From positions 1 through 64,000 of the forward strand of contig CACNUA010000004.1 of assembly GCA_902623535.1 (NCBI GenBank): a DNA stretch of 64,000 nt, given 5' to 3'. The stretch comes from an uncultured SAR86 cluster bacterium. Lineage in GTDB: Bacteria; Pseudomonadota; Gammaproteobacteria; Magnimaribacterales; D2472. How positions within the stretch are numbered: the first letter of the stretch is position 1; each line of letters begins with the position of its first letter. Shown in pieces: positions 62,410-64,000 of the stretch. The position numbers and the translations under genes are program-made. The notes below the pieces were generated by a model, which was not told the origin of the DNA, did no database searches, and worked only from the letters and a program-made list of their open reading frames with translations.

Positions 62410-63717
62410 GTGATTAAAATTGCACAAGGATTAGATATACCAATTTCAGGAATGCCATCAAATGAGGTAGAAAATTCTGCCGTCCGGTCGGTAGGTGTTC
62501 TTGCGTCCGATTATCCAGGTTTGAAACCAACCATGTTGGTAAATATTGGCGATGAAGTTAGTGCTGGAGATAAGCTTTTTGAAAACAAAAAAAATCCTGG
62601 ATCTTTTATAACTGCACCAGGATCTGGAACAATATCTGAAATTAATCGCGGAGAAAAAAGAAAGTTTCTAAGTATATCTATTGATTTAGATGATTCGATA
62701 AATCCATTACAATTTGATACATCGGATCCAATTAATTGCTTAGAAGAAAGTGGTTATTTTGCTTTCTTTAAAACAAGGCCTTTTAATAGAGTTCCTTCAA
62801 TAGGTTCAAAACCTACTGCTATATTTGTTAATGCATGCGATACCAATCCATTAGCTGTAAGTCCAAGTTCTATCATTAAGCATGAACAAACTAATTTTGA
62901 TAAGGGTTTATGTGTAATATCAAATATTTTCGATCCTGAAATACCAGTTTTTTGTTCTTATTGTGATGAGAAACCATCACCAATTTCTAATATCAATTAT
63001 AGAGAATTTAAAGGTAAGCATCCTGCTGGACTAGTAGGCACCCAAGTTCATTTTACTTTGCCTGTTAGTTTGAAACGTCAAGTATGGACAATTGGATATC
63101 AAGAAGTAATTGCTATTGGTCATCTCTTTACAACAGGTAACATTAAACTTGATAAATATGTCTCACTTGGTGGTGAAGGTGTGTATGAGCCAAAGATTCT
63201 TAAAACTAATGCTGGTGCAAATATTGACCAATTAACAGCCGGCAAGATTAAAAATAATACAAGAGTAATTGCAGGATCCGTTTTAAATGGTATTCATGCT
63301 AAAGATGTAATGAGTTATCTTGGGGCTTTTGATAATCAAATATCTGTCCTTCCAGATGAAGCCAATGATATTTTATTTAACTGGGTAATGCCGGGGTCGA
63401 AACTTCATTCTCAAATGGGTGCATTTTTATCATCATGGATTAAACCCAAGAAATTTATATTTAATACATCAATAAATGGAGGTAATAGGGCAATAGTTCC
63501 GCTGCCACCCTATGAAGAAGTAATGCCTCTTAATATATTGGCTACACAACTTCTTAAAGCCTTGGTAACAAAGGATATTGAACTTGGCGTAAAGCTAGGA
63601 GTTCTTGAGCTTGCACCTGAAGATTTAGCCTTATCAAGTTACGTATGCCCAAGTAAATACGATTACCAAACAATTCTTCAAGAAAATTTAGATCTCATAT
63701 ATGAGGAAATGGCATGA
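62410..63717 (+). CDS. nqrA: Na+-translocating NADH:quinone reductase subunit A
   Basis: This is the 435-residue subunit A of the Na+-NQR respiratory complex. It is mostly peripheral and contributes to quinone binding. Family features are the early GLDIPISGMPSN segment (about 6-17), the biotinyl-lipoyl-like stretch with ITAPGSGTISEINRG, and HPAGLVGTQVHF in the middle. It begins with GTG 62410. The stop overlaps nqrB by 4 bases (ATGA), as usual for the operon. Na+-NQR exports Na+ and is typical of marine bacteria. Confidence 0.97.
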   Translation: MIKIAQGLDIPISGMPSNEVENSAVRSVGVLASDYPGLKPTMLVNIGDEVSAGDKLFENKKNPGSFITAPGSGTISEINRGEKRKFLSISIDLDDSINPLQFDTSDPINCLEESGYFAFFKTRPFNRVPSIGSKPTAIFVNACDTNPLAVSPSSIIKHEQTNFDKGLCVISNIFDPEIPVFCSYCDEKPSPISNINYREFKGKHPAGLVGTQVHFTLPVSLKRQVWTIGYQEVIAIGHLFTTGNIKLDKYVSLGGEGVYEPKILKTNAGANIDQLTAGKIKNNTRVIAGSVLNGIHAKDVMSYLGAFDNQISVLPDEANDILFNWVMPGSKLHSQMGAFLSSWIKPKKFIFNTSINGGNRAIVPLPPYEEVMPLNILATQLLKALVTKDIELGVKLGVLELAPEDLALSSYVCPSKYDYQTILQENLDLIYEEMA

Positions 63718-64000
63718 AGTTACCAATTCTTAGAAACTTTATTGATAGCCAGAAACCTTTATTCGTTGGTCAAGGAAAGTATTCGAAATGGTTCCCAATT
63801 TTTGATGCTATTGAAAATTTTATTTTCTCAACTAAATCTAAAACAGCAAATCCAATACATGTAAGGGACTCGATTGATATTCAGAGGGTTATGGTGATAG
63901 TGTGGCTATCAACATTCCCAGTGATGTTTTTTGGCATGTACAACATTGGAGATTATGGACTTAGTTACCTTAATACAATTGGGGCAACTAATACTGGTGA
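63714..64000 (+). CDS. nqrB: Na+-translocating NADH:quinone reductase subunit B (3' end outside window)
   Basis: The first 95 codons of the membrane subunit NqrB are present; the frame is open at the window end. The N-terminal segment PLFVGQGKYSKWFPIFDAIE, the TANPIHVRDSIDIQRVM element and a first transmembrane helix (VWLSTFPVMFFGMYNIG) match NqrB. The conserved FMN-attachment Thr lies beyond the window. It is coupled to nqrA by ATGA. The rest of the operon (nqrC-F) should follow. Confidence 0.96.
   Translation, partial: MKLPILRNFIDSQKPLFVGQGKYSKWFPIFDAIENFIFSTKSKTANPIHVRDSIDIQRVMVIVWLSTFPVMFFGMYNIGDYGLSYLNTIGATNTG

Noticed and set aside
1..64000. CRISPR arrays, insertion sequences, prophage, toxin-antitoxin or restriction genes
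   Set aside because: Read for regular repeats, transposase or integrase motifs and defence domains; none was found apart from the lone PD-(D/E)XK nuclease, so no defence island is claimed.

Overview
The window is a compact, AT-rich bacterial chromosome segment with no gap over 300 bases without a gene. Many neighbouring genes overlap by 4 to 8 bases. Gene content points to a streamlined marine Gammaproteobacterium, plausibly SAR86-like. The evidence is the FtsK-LolA-CrcB-SerS order, a TonB-dependent receptor with a carboxypeptidase-regulatory-like N-terminus, a Na+-NQR operon, an ETF/acyl-CoA dehydrogenase set, and a lol-exb-lpxK-kdsB-murB / gap-mfd-csiV neighbourhood like that remembered from Pseudomonas. 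The taxon is an inference; no rRNA gene is present.

Layout. 0-3 kb: end of ftsK, lolA, crcB, serS. 2.9-6.1 kb: a large TonB-dependent receptor closed by the clearest intrinsic terminator of the window. 6.1-8.7 kb: an Fe(II)/2-oxoglutarate-type oxygenase, a nucleoside transporter, TspO and a tiny membrane protein. 8.8-15.8 kb: lipid and secondary metabolism (FabH-like ketosynthase, alpha/beta hydrolase, SDRs, GMC oxidoreductase, S51 peptidase, deazaflavin-type protein) with a stand-alone PD-(D/E)XK nuclease between two SDRs. 15.8-18.5 kb: small secreted and membrane proteins, PsiE, and an HD-domain protein carrying the ligand set of mixed-valent di-iron oxygenases. 18.5-23 kb: MDR dehydrogenase, acyl-CoA carboxylase beta subunit, apt, GST. 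tRNA-Ser(UGA) lies at 23.1 kb. 23.2-28.3 kb: thioesterase, DUF3089 hydrolase, GPH-type transporter, TetR, DUF1145, MATE. 28.3-35.2 kb: DUF349, trpS, MFS, hemH, DECR-like SDR, aldehyde dehydrogenase. 35.2-43.8 kb: an envelope superoperon (lolC/E, lolD, exbB, exbD, a fused msbA-lpxK, a YcaR-type zinc-ribbon protein, kdsB, murB, lysE, DUF1285). 43.8-51.3 kb: DUF885 peptidase, ETF-QO, etfBA and an acyl-CoA dehydrogenase pair. 51-58.4 kb: serine hydrolase, trmA, DUF2970, nfuA, csiV, mfd. 58.5-64 kb: a second acyl-CoA dehydrogenase pair, long-form gap, nqrA and the start of nqrB.

How the genes work together. The dehydrogenase pairs, ETF and ETF-QO make an acyl-CoA oxidation chain feeding quinone, and Na+-NQR supplies NADH oxidation. 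The lol/exb/msbA-lpxK/kdsB/murB block builds and sorts outer-membrane lipoprotein, lipid A, Kdo and peptidoglycan. The points most worth a second look are the MsbA-LpxK fusion, the two dehydrogenase pairs in which only one partner keeps a catalytic glutamate, the HD oxygenase locus, the MGME1/Cas4-like nuclease, and eight genes whose -10-like box lies 5-7 bases before the ATG with no ribosome binding site, which suggests leaderless mRNAs.
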